DNA from: Mycoplasmopsis gallopavonis
GTDB taxonomy: Bacteria; Bacillota_I; Bacilli_A; Mycoplasmatales; Metamycoplasmataceae
Length of the DNA stretch: 64,000 nucleotides
Reading direction: 5' to 3'
Assembly: GCF_900660635.1 (NCBI RefSeq)
Contig: NZ_LR215032.1
Coordinates: 62,001-126,000 of the forward strand
Within the stretch, counting starts at the first letter, position 1; the number at the start of each line of letters is the position of its first letter. A program made the position numbers and the translations under genes. A model generated the notes under the pieces. That model saw only the letters and a list, made by a program, of their open reading frames with translations. It had not been told where the DNA came from and ran no database searches. This document shows positions 44,505 through 54,769 of this stretch, piece by piece.

Positions 44505-44909
44505 ATTACTGCTTGTTTTCTTGTAGTAACGGATTGATTCTTTGTAAGAAGCTCCAATTTGATTATTTTTTCCTCTAAATCCAACTGGTCTAAATAAAGC
44601 TGTATCATAAATAATTGCAACTTGTTCTTGCTGAGCTTTTCCAAATCTAGTATCTAAATATTCAGCAGGAATAACTGTATCTTCTTGATTTTGACCGACA
44701 TAAGCAAAATGTTTTCCTGTTAAAGTATTTAAAACATCTACTATTTTTTGCACATCAGCAATTCTACCATCATTAATTTCTGTTAACCCAATAATATCCA
44801 TCCCAGTTTTTTGAATTAATCTTGCAATTGCTAGTGCTTTAGCTGGTTTATAACCATAGTTTAAAATATTTCAATGTCCGATTCTAATTGTATTATTTTG
44901 TTTTGGATT
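44502..44909 (-). pseudogene. MnuA-like nuclease, detached N-terminal half of the EEP domain
   Basis: About 135 residues in the same frame as the gene just upstream, after its TAA. It begins NPKQNNTIRIGHWNILNYG and continues with DIIGLTEINDGRI and VAIIYDTALFRPVGF: the N-terminal half of an endonuclease/exonuclease/phosphatase domain, with the metal-binding Asn and Glu. The upstream gene holds only the C-terminal half. It has no start codon of its own before an internal ATG at 44801. The two halves are thus present in reversed order. It is either a leftover of a duplicated nuclease gene or part of a permuted enzyme. An IS lies at its end. Confidence 0.75.
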
Positions 44910-46481
44910 TTAACTAAATGTAGATTGGTTTGTTGCTAAAGTTTTATTTTTAAGAACTACATCAGTATAAACAGGTGCATGATCGCTAATTACAGATCTG
45001 ATGATTTGAAAATCTGTTTTATTAACATCACTACCTTCTAATGCGTCTTTAATTTCTTTCTTATCTCATAGTCCGTTATAAAAACCTTTAACAATATCTA
45101 CTTTAAATTTAATTGATTTAAAGTTTTCTGATGTTGCTTGATTTACAAATAATTTATCTAAAGTATTGTTAATAAAGAACATTTTATCATAAGGTTGAGA
45201 GTAATTATCTTTTGTTCCAAGTGAAGTAATATAATCATCTTTTTGTGAAAGTTGAGTTTTTGAAGGTAAATAAGCTGTAACTGGATTTATTCCATTAAAT
45301 AAACTATGTTTTTGTAAATAAAAGTTAGAATCTTTAATATTTGTATCACCTCCAAAAATTACAAAATCTTTAGAATTTCCAATTGCTTGGAAATATCTCA
45401 TAACTCTTGGGATTGCAACAAACTCGCTTAATTCTTGTACACCATTTTTCTTTAAGTTCGAAACAGTTACATATCCACCCTCTGTTAAAACCGCACTAGC
45501 TTCTGCTTCCTCTCTATTAGCAGTAGCCCCTGGTGAATCTAAATGATCAAAAATAGTTGTTATATTAGGTAAATTTAATGAAGAATCTACAAATTGAAAA
45601 CTTGCACCAAACGGAGGACGGACATAAATTGTTTTATCTCCTACAATTTCTTCCTCATGAATTTGATTAGAATTTAAATCTTCATTAGACGAACCATTTA
45701 AATTATTAATATCGATAATTTGTTCAAAAGTATTAAGTGAGGTTTTATGTTTAATTTTCAAAATTTTTGTTGCAGTATTGTATTCTGCTCAAACATCAAA
45801 TCCCTTAATTTGATTAATAGAAGGATCTTTTAAAGCTTCTTCGGTAAAATGCATAAAACCATTTCTAGATTCATCACTTCCACCACCATAAAAACCTAAA
45901 AATAATTGATTTTTATATTTGTATAAATGAATTTTAAAAAGATTGTCACTTATTTGTTCAACTTCTTTACGAGTAAGTGCCTTTTCAAGAGCCTTTTCTC
46001 ATTGTTCTTTTGTGAAGTTATCACTAACAATGATCATTTTAGTTTTTTGTTCTTCAACTCTTCTTAATTTCGCTGAGTGACTTGGTTGATTAGAAATAGT
46101 TTTATTTGTTTCTGGTTGAGGTTGCTCTGGTTGAGGTTGCTCTGGTTGAGGTTGCTCTGGTTGAGGTTGCTCTGGTTGAGGTTGCTCTGGTTGAGGTTGC
46201 TCTGGTTGAGGTTGCTCTGGTTGAGGTTGCTCTGGTTGAGGTTGCTCTGGTTGAGGTTGCTCTGGTTGAGGTTGCTCTGGTTGAGGTTGCTCTGGTTGAG
46301 GTTGCTCTGGTTGAGGTTGCTCTGGTTGAGGTTGCTCTGGTTGAGGTTGCTCTGGTTGAGGTTGCTCTGGTTGTTTTTCCTTTTCTTTAAAAGAAAAATT
46401 ACATGAAATAGCAACTGTAATTGGTGCTAAAACTCCAATTGTAGATCCTAATAATAAAAGTTTATTTTTAATTTTTTTCAT
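44910..46481 (-). CDS. MnuA-like surface lipoprotein nuclease, lacking the N-terminal half of its catalytic domain
   Basis: 523 residues. Lipoprotein signal MKKIKNKLLLL...ITVAISC with lipobox Cys27, then 17 QPEQP pentapeptides, a spacer domain, and the C-terminal part of an EEP nuclease domain: YVRPPFGASFQF, VIFGGDTNIKDSNF (GDxN) and IRSVISDHAPVYTD (SDH). The early EEP motifs (WNIL, LTEIN) are missing here and lie downstream of the stop at 44910-44912. Intact MnuA-type enzymes digest host nucleic acid at the cell surface to supply nucleotides. Whether this form is active is doubtful. AGAGAGG precedes the ATG; an IS3 element lies 45 bases upstream and may affect the promoter. Confidence 0.8.
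46111..46374. repeat. 15 bp tandem repeat, 17 full units plus a partial one
   Basis: TCTGGTTGAGGTTGC repeated 17 times without visible variation. On the minus strand it encodes the QPEQP pentapeptide stalk of the lipoprotein nuclease. Perfect units and a length of 15 keep the frame whatever the copy number, so size variants are expected. Confidence 0.97.
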
Positions 46482-46525
46482 AAAACGCCTCTCTTTTTTA
46501 TATCTTTAATATTAAACAATTTAAT

Positions 46526-47849
46526 TAAACTAGGACACGAAATATGGACACAACCATATTTCGTGTTTTTATATATTTAGGAGGTATTATGAGACAATTA
46601 AAGGCACATGAATGATTAGAACTATTCGGTAGTTATGAAGATTACAAAAATAATTTGATATCAAAAAATGATTTTGAACTTAAATATTATTCAATCAGAG
46701 GTTTTAGTTTTTTTGATAGAAAATTCAATGAGGCTAAAAAATATTTTGTCTTTAAGTATAACAGATATAATTTAGGAATGATAAATATAGAATCGCAAAC
46801 AGGTAAATCATCTAAAAAAGGTAAAGGGTCAGGCAGACCAAAAAGGCAAAAAATTACTCCTATTGAAATTGTAAAAAAGGAATGAGAAAAAATGCCTAAG
46901 GAACAATTGATTGAAATTTTAGAAATTTATAAAGACTCTTTTGATAGAAATAATATTGAAGTTGATATTTCTAAAATTAAGAAATCTTCACTTTCTACAA
47001 GAAAATTGGGCCTATGCTTTAATAAATCTAAGTCAACAATTCACAATCTAAAAACTAAAGAGCAGCAAACAAGAAAAAAATCTGTAAATACTAAATATGA
47101 TGAATTAATAATTAAGTCATTTAAGAAAAATAAGGGTTTGTTTGGTAGAAAAAGATTGGAAAGTTATATTAGAACAAAATTCCAAATAGATCTAAATTAT
47201 AGGACTATTGGTAGAGCGATGAGAAGATTAAACTTATTTTGTTTAATCAGAAGAAAGAAAATAGATAGAGAACAAAAGAACACAAACGTAAAATTTATAG
47301 ATCTTGTTAATCGTGATTATCACGGAGAGACAAACCAAATAATTGCCACTGATGTTACTTATATTTCTGCACCAAAAGATTGCTTAAACAATTTTGTATT
47401 TTTATCTGTTGCGATTGATCACAAAAGCAAATTTGTTGTTAATTATAATCTTTCAAAAAGAAATGATTTAGAACTAGTAATGGAACATATGTCTAAAATC
47501 AAAATGGATAAAAAATGAATAGCTCATTCTGATCATGGTTTCCAATATTCTTCAAAAACTTATGTAGATTTAATTCAGAAAAACAATGGTGTTGTATCAA
47601 TGGGTAGAGTAGGAAATTCTTTAGATAATAGAGAAGCAGAATATTTCTTTTCAATTTTAAAATCAGAATGTTTAAAATTAATCGATATTACAAAAATAAA
47701 TTTTAATGAATTAAAATCACTGATTGATGATTTTGTGTTTTGATACAACAACGAAAGAATTCAATCAGTATTAAATTGAAAAACACCTCAAGAGTGTTGA
47801 GGTGTTTTAGTAAATTAAACTTTTTGTCCACTTTTCGTGTCCCAGTTTA
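46526..47849 (+). mobile_element. IS3-family element, type B, copy 2 (1324 bp)
   Basis: Same length and sequence style as 6311-7634, opposite orientation. 3 bp duplication AAT (46523-46525 and 47850-47852). Lies between the nuclease gene start and the end of asnS. Only a weak, mismatched hairpin can be drawn around this site. Confidence 0.95.
46589..47818 (+). CDS. IS3-family transposase, type B
   Basis: 409 residues, intact, appears identical to the protein of 6342-7571. AGGAGG five bases before the ATG, D-35-E triad Asp315/Glu351. Confidence 0.93.
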
Positions 47850-47873
47850 AATTAAAATTAATTTAGTTTTTTT

Positions 47874-47960
47874 TTATTTTTCATAAAAATAATCATCAAA
47901 ATATTCAGTAAGTTCCCAAAAAGGTGTTAAGAAAAATACGCACTCATTTTTGAAATGCAT
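47874..47960 (-). CDS. Possible 28-residue protein downstream of asnS
   Basis: An ATG-initiated frame beginning MHFKNECVFFLTPFWELTEY, 23 bases after the asnS stop. No ribosome site. Aromatic and acidic; no family. It may be a remnant of a longer gene or chance. Confidence 0.2.
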   Translation of the reverse strand: MHFKNECVFFLTPFWELTEYFDDYFYEK

Positions 47961-47983
47961 ATTTCTTAAAAATATTCAGAAAA

Positions 47984-49336
47984 TTACATTCTAATATTTC
48001 CTGTTGTTCTTGGGTAAGGAATTGCATCACGAATATTTTCCATTCCTGTTACATACATAACAAGCCTTTCGAAACCAATTCCAAATCCCGAACTTAACAT
48101 ATGACCAAATCTTCTTAAATCTAAGTATCATTGAAGATCTTCGGCATCAATTCCTAACTCATTCACTCTATTTAGGAGTTTATTGTAATCTGATTCACGT
48201 TGACTACCACCAATTAATTCACCAACTCCTGGTACGAGTAAGTCAAAAGCAGCAACAGTTTTACCATCTTCATTTTGATGCATGTAAAATGCTTTAAAAT
48301 CTTTTGGAAAGTTGATTACCGCAACTGGTCCATTATAAATTTTTTCAGTTAAATATTTTTCATGTTCGCTTGCTAAATCTAAACCAAATTTGATATCTTG
48401 ATTTTCAAAAATTGTTTTTACTTTAGCTAATTCTTCAATTGCTTCTTTATAATCAATGATTTTTAAAGGAGTTTCGATAAAATGAGTTAATTTTGCAATT
48501 AAACCTGGATTTTGTGAATCAAGATATTCAATTTCTACTTTATTTTTTGCCAAAGTATTTGCAATAACAACTTTTAACATATCATCTGCTAAATTAATCA
48601 CATCATGTAAGTTGTAAAATGCAATTTCAGGTTCAATCATTCAAAATTCAGCAAGGTGTCTTTTGGTATTTGATCTTTCTGCTCTAAAAGTTGGCCCAAA
48701 AGTATAAATCTTATTCATTCCAATTGCATAAGATTCACCATGTAATTGACCAGTTACACCAAGAGTTGCTTTATTTCCCTTTCCAAAAAATGGAACTTCA
48801 ATGTTACCATCAGAAACTGCGAAAGTTTCCCCAGCTCCTTCTCCGTCATTTGAAGTAATAATTGGACTATTCATGTAAAAGAAATCACGAAAAGCAAAAT
48901 ACTTATGAACTTCTTGCGCGAGAGTTGAACGCACTAACATGATTGCACGAAATAAATTAGTACGATGTCTTAAATGTGGTAATTCTCTTAATGTTTCTAA
49001 TTTAATTTCTTGATTTTGAATTGGATAGTCTTCATCTACTTTTTTGGCTTCTAAAATTTCCACTACATTCATTTCAATTGGTTGTGGAGAATTTGGTGTT
49101 GCTTTTAAAGTTCCTTGAACTTTTAAAGCAGAACCAGGTTTTAAACTATCAAGTAATTCAAAATCAAATTCACCTTTAAAAACTAATTGTAAATTAGCAA
49201 CTGTTGAACCATCGTTAAGTTCGATAAAACGAATTTTTTTATTACCTCTATTTGAAGCAACTCAACCGGCAATTTTGACATTTTCTCATTGATCATAAAA
49301 GTTAGGTTTAAATAAAATTTTTTTAATTGATTCCAT
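47984..49336 (-). CDS. asnS: Asparaginyl-tRNA synthetase
   Basis: 450 residues, class IIb synthetase: N-terminal OB-fold anticodon domain ([21 protein letters not shown]), then motif 1 region [19 protein letters not shown], motif 2 [20 protein letters not shown] and motif 3 [15 protein letters not shown]. The [12 protein letters not shown] stretch and EGAGE identify AsnRS rather than AspRS. Two in-frame TGA are Trp, one directly after the motif 2 HLAEF. The C-terminus [13 protein letters not shown] is typical. It has no clear downstream terminator; an IS3 element lies there. Confidence 0.96.
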
Positions 49337-49360
49337 AATTATCCTTACTATAAATTGTTT

Positions 49361-49825
49361 TTAATTGACTTTAATTTTAACAACATATTTGTTAATTTTT
49401 GTGAATTTTTGATTTGAAATTTTAGGTGCATGAAATTCACCTGGGAAAAATAAAGCAAAAGTATTAGGTTTTAAAATGATTTTATTAGTATATTCTTTTA
49501 CTTTAACTAAATATAAATCGTAAGTTAAATCTTCAAGTAAGATATCATCTTTTGTGAAATGTAAATCTTCATCATAATAAATAATTTCATCACAAGTTCC
49601 ACCATAAACGTGAATATCTACAAATTTTTCGTGAACTTCTCCGAATTTCAATTCTGGATAAGCATCTTGAAAATCTAATTTCACCACTTTAATTGCTTCA
49701 TTAATAATATTTGGACCAAGCTTTAATTCATCAAATTTTATTTCTTTAAGCAGCGAAAGAGCATGATTAACTTCTGGATATTTAGTTTGATATTTATCGA
49801 TATTTTTTAAACTATCAAAAATCAT
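49361..49825 (-). CDS. YhcH/YjgK/YiaL-family protein
   Basis: 154 residues, cupin-like DUF386 family. Metal-type residues appear in FVDIHVYGGTCDEIIYYDEDL and FALFFPGEFHAPKI. Relatives in E. coli include NanQ (YhcH), linked to sialic acid use, and the beta subunit EbgC of an evolved beta-galactosidase, so a role in sugar anomer or sialic acid handling is possible but not shown. AAAGGAGGA precedes the ATG. It is 24 bases upstream of asnS on the same strand and may share its transcript. Confidence 0.82.
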   Translation of the reverse strand: MIFDSLKNIDKYQTKYPEVNHALSLLKEIKFDELKLGPNIINEAIKVVKLDFQDAYPELKFGEVHEKFVDIHVYGGTCDEIIYYDEDLHFTKDDILLEDLTYDLYLVKVKEYTNKIILKPNTFALFFPGEFHAPKISNQKFTKINKYVVKIKVN

Positions 49826-49931
49826 TTTATCCTCCTTTGTAATAAAAACTAAATCTTCGAAATAGCGATGTGTTTATTATAGCATTTTAATAACTTAGCT
49901 CTGAAAATTATCATTCTTTTTTTACCAAAAT

Positions 49932-49961
49932 GAAAAAATAAAAACCGTTATTAAACGGTTT
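49932..49961 (-). terminator. Terminator after the secA unit
   Basis: Eight-pair stem AAACCGTT/AACGGTTT (49942-49949 and 49954-49961), followed on the minus strand by TTTATTTTTTC. It ends the secA and small membrane protein transcript. Confidence 0.85.
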
Positions 49962-49964
49962 AAA

Positions 49965-50453
49965 TTAAGTTTTTAAATTACTATAAATAACAATTCCAAT
50001 AATAATAAATGGAGCTAAAATTAAGAAAAATAAAGCTAAAACAAAATAATATGGAAAATGTGTATTTTTTTCATCTTTTTCTTGTTTTTTAGCAATCTTT
50101 TCTTGTTCTAATTTCAAATACATCGCTTTTTCTTGTGGACTTAATTTTTTTAGCTGTGATTCTTTTTTAGCTTTACGAGCATCTGCAATATTATTACTAA
50201 AATTAGATCGAAATCTTTTTAAAAATCCTCAACGGAAAACTAAAATTAAAAGATCGATTAAAAAAACAATAAACGAACTATAACCGATAATATCAACTAA
50301 ATTCTTTAAACGATCTTCTGGTTTATAGCCTAAGAATAAAACTAGTAAAAAAAGAATTAATCAAAAAAGTAAAAAACTAGAAACAATGATGTAAAAACGC
50401 TTTGTAGTAAATTCGTATTTTAATTTAGCCTTTAATCAATTACTAAACTTCAT
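49965..50453 (-). CDS. Small membrane protein, DUF3899-like
   Basis: 162 residues with three membrane helices: two near residues 22-45 and 58-80 and one at 135-158, separated by a basic, Lys/Glu-rich cytoplasmic loop (ARKAKKESQLKKLSPQEKA). This layout matches mycoplasma proteins of DUF3899; the match is by memory of the pattern and uncertain. Function unknown. Its ATG overlaps the end of secA by 11 bases, so it is translationally coupled to SecA, which may hint at a membrane role near secretion. Three TGA are Trp. Confidence 0.7.
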
Positions 50454-53400
50454 TTGTTTTTACTTTCTTAGGACGACCACGTTTTTTCTTCACTTCGTTT
50501 GTTACATTTTCTTGTTTAGGTGGTCTACCACGTTTTGATTTTTGGTTTGCTTCTGAATTTTCAACTATATTTTTTCGAGGACGACCACGTTTTTTGGTAG
50601 TTTTTGAGCTAGATTCTTCCAAGCTAATGGTTTCTTCTTTTGCAATTGGTTGTACTTGTTCTGATTGAATCTCTTGATTTAGGTTATTTTCAATAAAACT
50701 ATTTTCTACTCATTTGTTTTGAGTTTTTAAAACCATTTCAAATTCTGTTTTTTCAAATTCCAGCTCAGCTTCTAATCTACTCATTTCTTCAGATTGTTCA
50801 ACTGATTTTTGCATTAAATTTGAATATTCAATTAGTAAATTAGTATCAAATGGTTTTTCTTTTAATTCTTCATTAATTTTTTTAATTTGTTCGTTAGTTT
50901 GATTAAAGAAACTTTTACGGATTTTAAGAACTTCTTCTTTTTGGTTTATTTTTGCACTTGCATTAGCAATAAGTTCTTTTTGAAGTTGCTCTTCTTTTAA
51001 TTTAGCCTCAGCTTCTAATCTTTCTTGCTCTTTTTTAGCAAGTCGTTCTTGTTCAGCTATTTTATTTTCTTCTTCAATTTCGAGTAGACGAGCTTTTACA
51101 TTTTGATAAAGTTCAATTAAATCTTTTTCTTGCTCTTCAAAATCACGATATGGATCAAAATAGAAACCAGATTGAACTTGAATGAAAACAGGATCGGCTT
51201 TCATTTCTTTGGTGATTAAAGATTTTTGACCAATTCGATTAGAAAATAGCTCTAGTAAAACACCATAAGCGATATCTTCAATCATAAATCTAAATGTTTT
51301 TGTTCCCTCTTCTGTGTAAACTTGGTATGGATTTTTTTGTGAATATTGAACTAAATTAACATTGGATCTTAATTTATCCATTTTGTTAATATGATTTTGT
51401 CATCTATCATCTAGAATTTGAAGAATAATTTCTCGTTCAATTTTTTCAAGTTCTTCCATTCCGACATTTTCAATTGCATTAGCTCTTCAGTGTTCGTAAA
51501 CAGTTAAAATAATGTTAGCAATATAATCAGGAAGATCTTTTTCGTGAATTTTTTGGATTTCATGTAAATCAAAATGAAACTTGACTAATAATCCGATTTT
51601 TTGATTTAAGAAATTAATTAAAGCTTCATAGTTATAAGTTTTATTGTGAAGGTAATATTCTCCGCTTCTTACAATTGAACGAGCAGCTGAAGAAATCATT
51701 CTTTGAACTATTAAATCAATATTTTTATTAGTTAAAATCAGATCCCTTTGTGAATAAATTAAATCTCTTTGTTGACGAATTACATCATCATAGCTTAAAA
51801 CACTTTTACGAGAATCATAGTTGAAACCTTCGATTTTTCTTTGAGCATGTTTAAGTCCTAATTTTAAGGTTTTAGCCTTAATTTCTTGACCTTTAAATTC
51901 TTGATACTCATCCTTTAAGCTAGCTCCGCTAGCAAATCTTTGCATTAATTGATCATCTAATGAAATATAAAACTTACTTGTTCCAACATCTCCTTGACGA
52001 CCACTTCTACCTCTTAATTGATTATCAATTCTTCTTGATTCTGCTTTATCTGTTCCAAGAACATAAAGTCCACCCAGAGCAATTGCTTCTGGTGAAGGTT
52101 TAATATCAGTTCCACGTCCTGCCATATTAGTTGCAATAGTAACAGATTTGACTTGTCCTGCTTTTGCAATAATTTCTGCTTCTGAAGCATTTTGTTTAGC
52201 ATTTAAAACAGTGTGAGGAATTCCTTTTTGTAATAAAACTTTGTGAAGAGCTTCTGAATCTTCAATTTGTGCTGTTCCAACTAAAACAGGTTGTCCGATT
52301 GTATAAAGTTCCTTAATTTTTTCAGAAACAGCTTCTCATTTATCTTCCATTGATTGAAAAATTGCATCAGGTTCATCAATCCGAGCAATCGGACGGTTGG
52401 TTGGAACAACATTAACACGCATATTATAGATATCAATAAATTCTTGTTCCTCAGTTTTTCCTGTTCCTGTCATTCCACATAATTTTTTGAACATTCTAAA
52501 GAAGTTTTGGTAGGTAATAGTTGCTAAAGTTTTTGTTTCAGCTTCCACTTCCACACCTTCTTTAGCTTGTAAAGCTTGTTGCAGACCTTCTGAGTAACTT
52601 CTTCCTTCCATGATCCGACCAGTGAATGAATCGACAAGCTCGATTTTACCTTCTTTAATGATGTATTCCACATCTTTTCGCATAATTTTATGAGCTCTTA
52701 ATGCATTTGAAACTAAGTGAACTGTTTCTGAATTTTCAATATCATATAAATTATTAAAATGAAAGAATTCATTAGCACGAGCAATTCCTGAGTGTGTTAA
52801 ACTAATTGCTTTTGTTTCATCATCAATTTCGTAATCATCAGGACCAAGTGTTCGAACAAATTGATCCGCTGAAAAATATCCTGTTAAATCTTCACCTTTT
52901 CCACCTGAAATAATGAGCGGAGTTTTGGCTTCATCAATTAAAATTGAATCCACTTCGTCAATTAAACAAAATTGTAATCCTCTCTGCACTTTTTCACCAA
53001 TATTTGAAACCATATTATCTCTAAGGTAATCAAAACCTAATTCTGAATGAACAGAATAAGTAATATCACAAGCATAAGCAGCACGTTTTGAGTAAGGATC
53101 CATCTGAGCTTTATTAATTCCGACAGTTAAACCAAGAAATTTGAAAACTTGTCCCATTTCTTCGGCGTCACGTTCAGAAAGATACTCATTAACTGTTGAA
53201 ACTATCGCTCCTTTCCCAAGAAGTGCGTTCAAATAAACTGGTGCAATTGAAGTAATTGTTTTACCTTCACCAGTTTTCATTTCAGCAACAGAACCAAGAT
53301 CAAGAAGTAATCCACCTAACATTTGAACATCATAAGGACGCTTTCCTAAAACACGTTTAGTTGCTTCACGTGAAACAGCAAAAACATCATTACGAATTTC

Positions 53401-53574
53401 TTCAAGAGTGTGTCCTTCTGCTAAAAGCTTTTTAAAGAAAAGAGTTTGTTCTTTAAGTTGTTCATCAGAAAATTTTTCAACAATTTTCTCAAGTTTATTA
53501 ATCTTTTTTAAAGAACGCTCAGCAATTCTCATTTCAGTAGTTTTAAAGTCAAAAAAATCTTTTATTTTTTTCAT
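50443..53574 (-). CDS. secA: Preprotein translocase ATPase SecA with AT-hook-like tail
   Basis: 1043 residues, about 100-200 longer than usual. The motor is complete: MLGGLLLDLGSVAEMKTGEGKT (Walker A), LIDEVDSILIDEAKTPLIISG (Walker B), VGTAQIEDSE and TNMAGRGTDI, and QLRGRSGRQGD. SecA drives secretory proteins through SecYEG by ATP hydrolysis. Instead of the C-terminal zinc finger there is a long Glu/Gln/Lys coiled coil (about residues 750-950), then a tail with three RGRP cores (KKRGRPRK, SKRGRPPK, KKRGRPRK, near residues 990, 1010 and 1030), like AT-hooks. Several TGA are Trp. First gene of a two-gene unit with the DUF3899-like protein. Confidence 0.95.
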
Positions 53575-53696
53575 ATTTTTAAATTATATTATTCTTTTAA
53601 TTTTTTAAAAGGAATTTAAAATCTCTAAATAATTTCTTAAATTCAAAAAATCACCAAATAAATTGACCCAACTTAATTTACTATAGATTTTTGTAA

Positions 53697-53702
53697 TATA
53701 AT
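53697..53702 (+). promoter_or_regulatory. -10 box for the trpS operon
   Basis: TATAAT with an upstream TGTAA extension, 57 bases before the trpS ATG. No well-spaced -35. Confidence 0.55.
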
Positions 53703-53758
53703 TTAAACACTATTTATATATTTAAATATTAAATTGCCTATTCTAGAATGGAGAAAAT

Positions 53759-54754
53759 ATGAAAAAAAGATTAGTAAGTGGAATTAAACCTACTGGTGAT
53801 CTTACACTTGGAAATTATATTGGTGCTCTTAAAAATTTTGTTAAAATGCAGCAAGAATATGATTCATATTTATTTGTTGCTGACTTACACGCTTTAACAA
53901 CTGGATCTGTTGATCCTAAGGAGCTAAAAAAAGCAAGATACGAAATTGTTGCAATGTATTTAGCTTGTGGCTTAGATCCTGAAAAAACTACAATTTTCTT
54001 TCAAAGCGATTTAACAGAGCACTCAGAAGCACAATGATTAATGACTAGCGAAGTGTCATTAGGTGAATTAAATAGAATGACCCAATTTAAGGATAAGGCT
54101 CAAAAAGTCACGAAACAAGAAAATGGAACTGAAAAAATTCCTGCCGGATTATTGATGTATCCAGTTTTAATGGCTGCTGATATTTTAATTTATAATGCAG
54201 ATGTTGTTCCTGTTGGAGAAGACCAAAAACAACACTTAGAATTAACAAAAACAATTGCAAATCGACTTAATAAAAACTATAAAACAAACTTTAAAATCCC
54301 ACAAGGAATTGTTCCACCAGTTGGGGCAAGAATTAAATCTTTAACTAATCCTGAAGTTAAAATGTCAAAAAGTGAAAAAAGTGCAAAATCGACAATTTAT
54401 TTACACGATGATCCAGAAGCTGCTTACAAAAAAATTCTAAAAGCAGTTACTGATTCTGAAAATAAAGTTTATATATCAGAAAATAAACCTGGAATTTTAA
54501 ACTTATTACATATTTATGCAGCTTTAACTAACCAAACCTTAGAACAAGTTGAAGCAAAATTTAAAAATTCAAATTATGGAGAATTTAAGCACGAAGTAGG
54601 ATTAGTTGTAAAAAATGAACTAACCAAAATTCAAACTAAATATAACGAAATTCAACCATTGGTTGCAAAAGTTGTTGAACAAGGAAAAATTAAAGCACAA
54701 GCAATTTGTAAACCTATTGTTCAAGAACTTAAACAAAAAATGGGTTTTAATTAA
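53759..54754 (+). CDS. trpS: Tryptophanyl-tRNA synthetase
   Basis: 331 residues, class Ic. The HIGH-type signature is TLGNYIGAL (residues 17-25) after SGIKPTGD; the KMSKS signature is VKMSKSEKSAKS; ADLHALT and DVVPVGEDQKQHLELT are also typical. In this organism it must charge the tRNA that reads UGA as Trp, so it is central to the altered code; only one trpS is seen here. One TGA (54038-54040) is itself Trp. GGAGAA precedes the ATG. thrS follows after 15 bases. Confidence 0.96.
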
Positions 54755-54769
54755 TTGAAAGGCAAATAT

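Larger units (their letters stand above)
43223..44514 (-). terminator. Nuclease-locus terminator split by an IS
   Basis: AAGCAG at 43223-43228 pairs with CTGCTT at 44509-44514. Without the IS this is a 6 bp stem with a short loop holding the stop codon, followed on the minus strand by TTTCTTTTCTTTTTT. Weak stem but good T-rich tail. Confidence 0.55.

Noticed and set aside
46111-46374. Possible CRISPR array
   Set aside because: Direct tandem units of 15 bp with no spacers, lying inside a coding frame; no cas genes seen.
46077-46406. Long open frames on the plus strand across the repeat tract
   Set aside because: A perfect 15 bp repeat without stops keeps several frames open; the coding frame is the minus-strand lipoprotein with signal peptide and nuclease motifs.
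46500-47985. Terminator-loop insertion for the type B copy at 46526
   Set aside because: Only a mismatched, A/T-only stem can be drawn across the site, so it is not counted as support.
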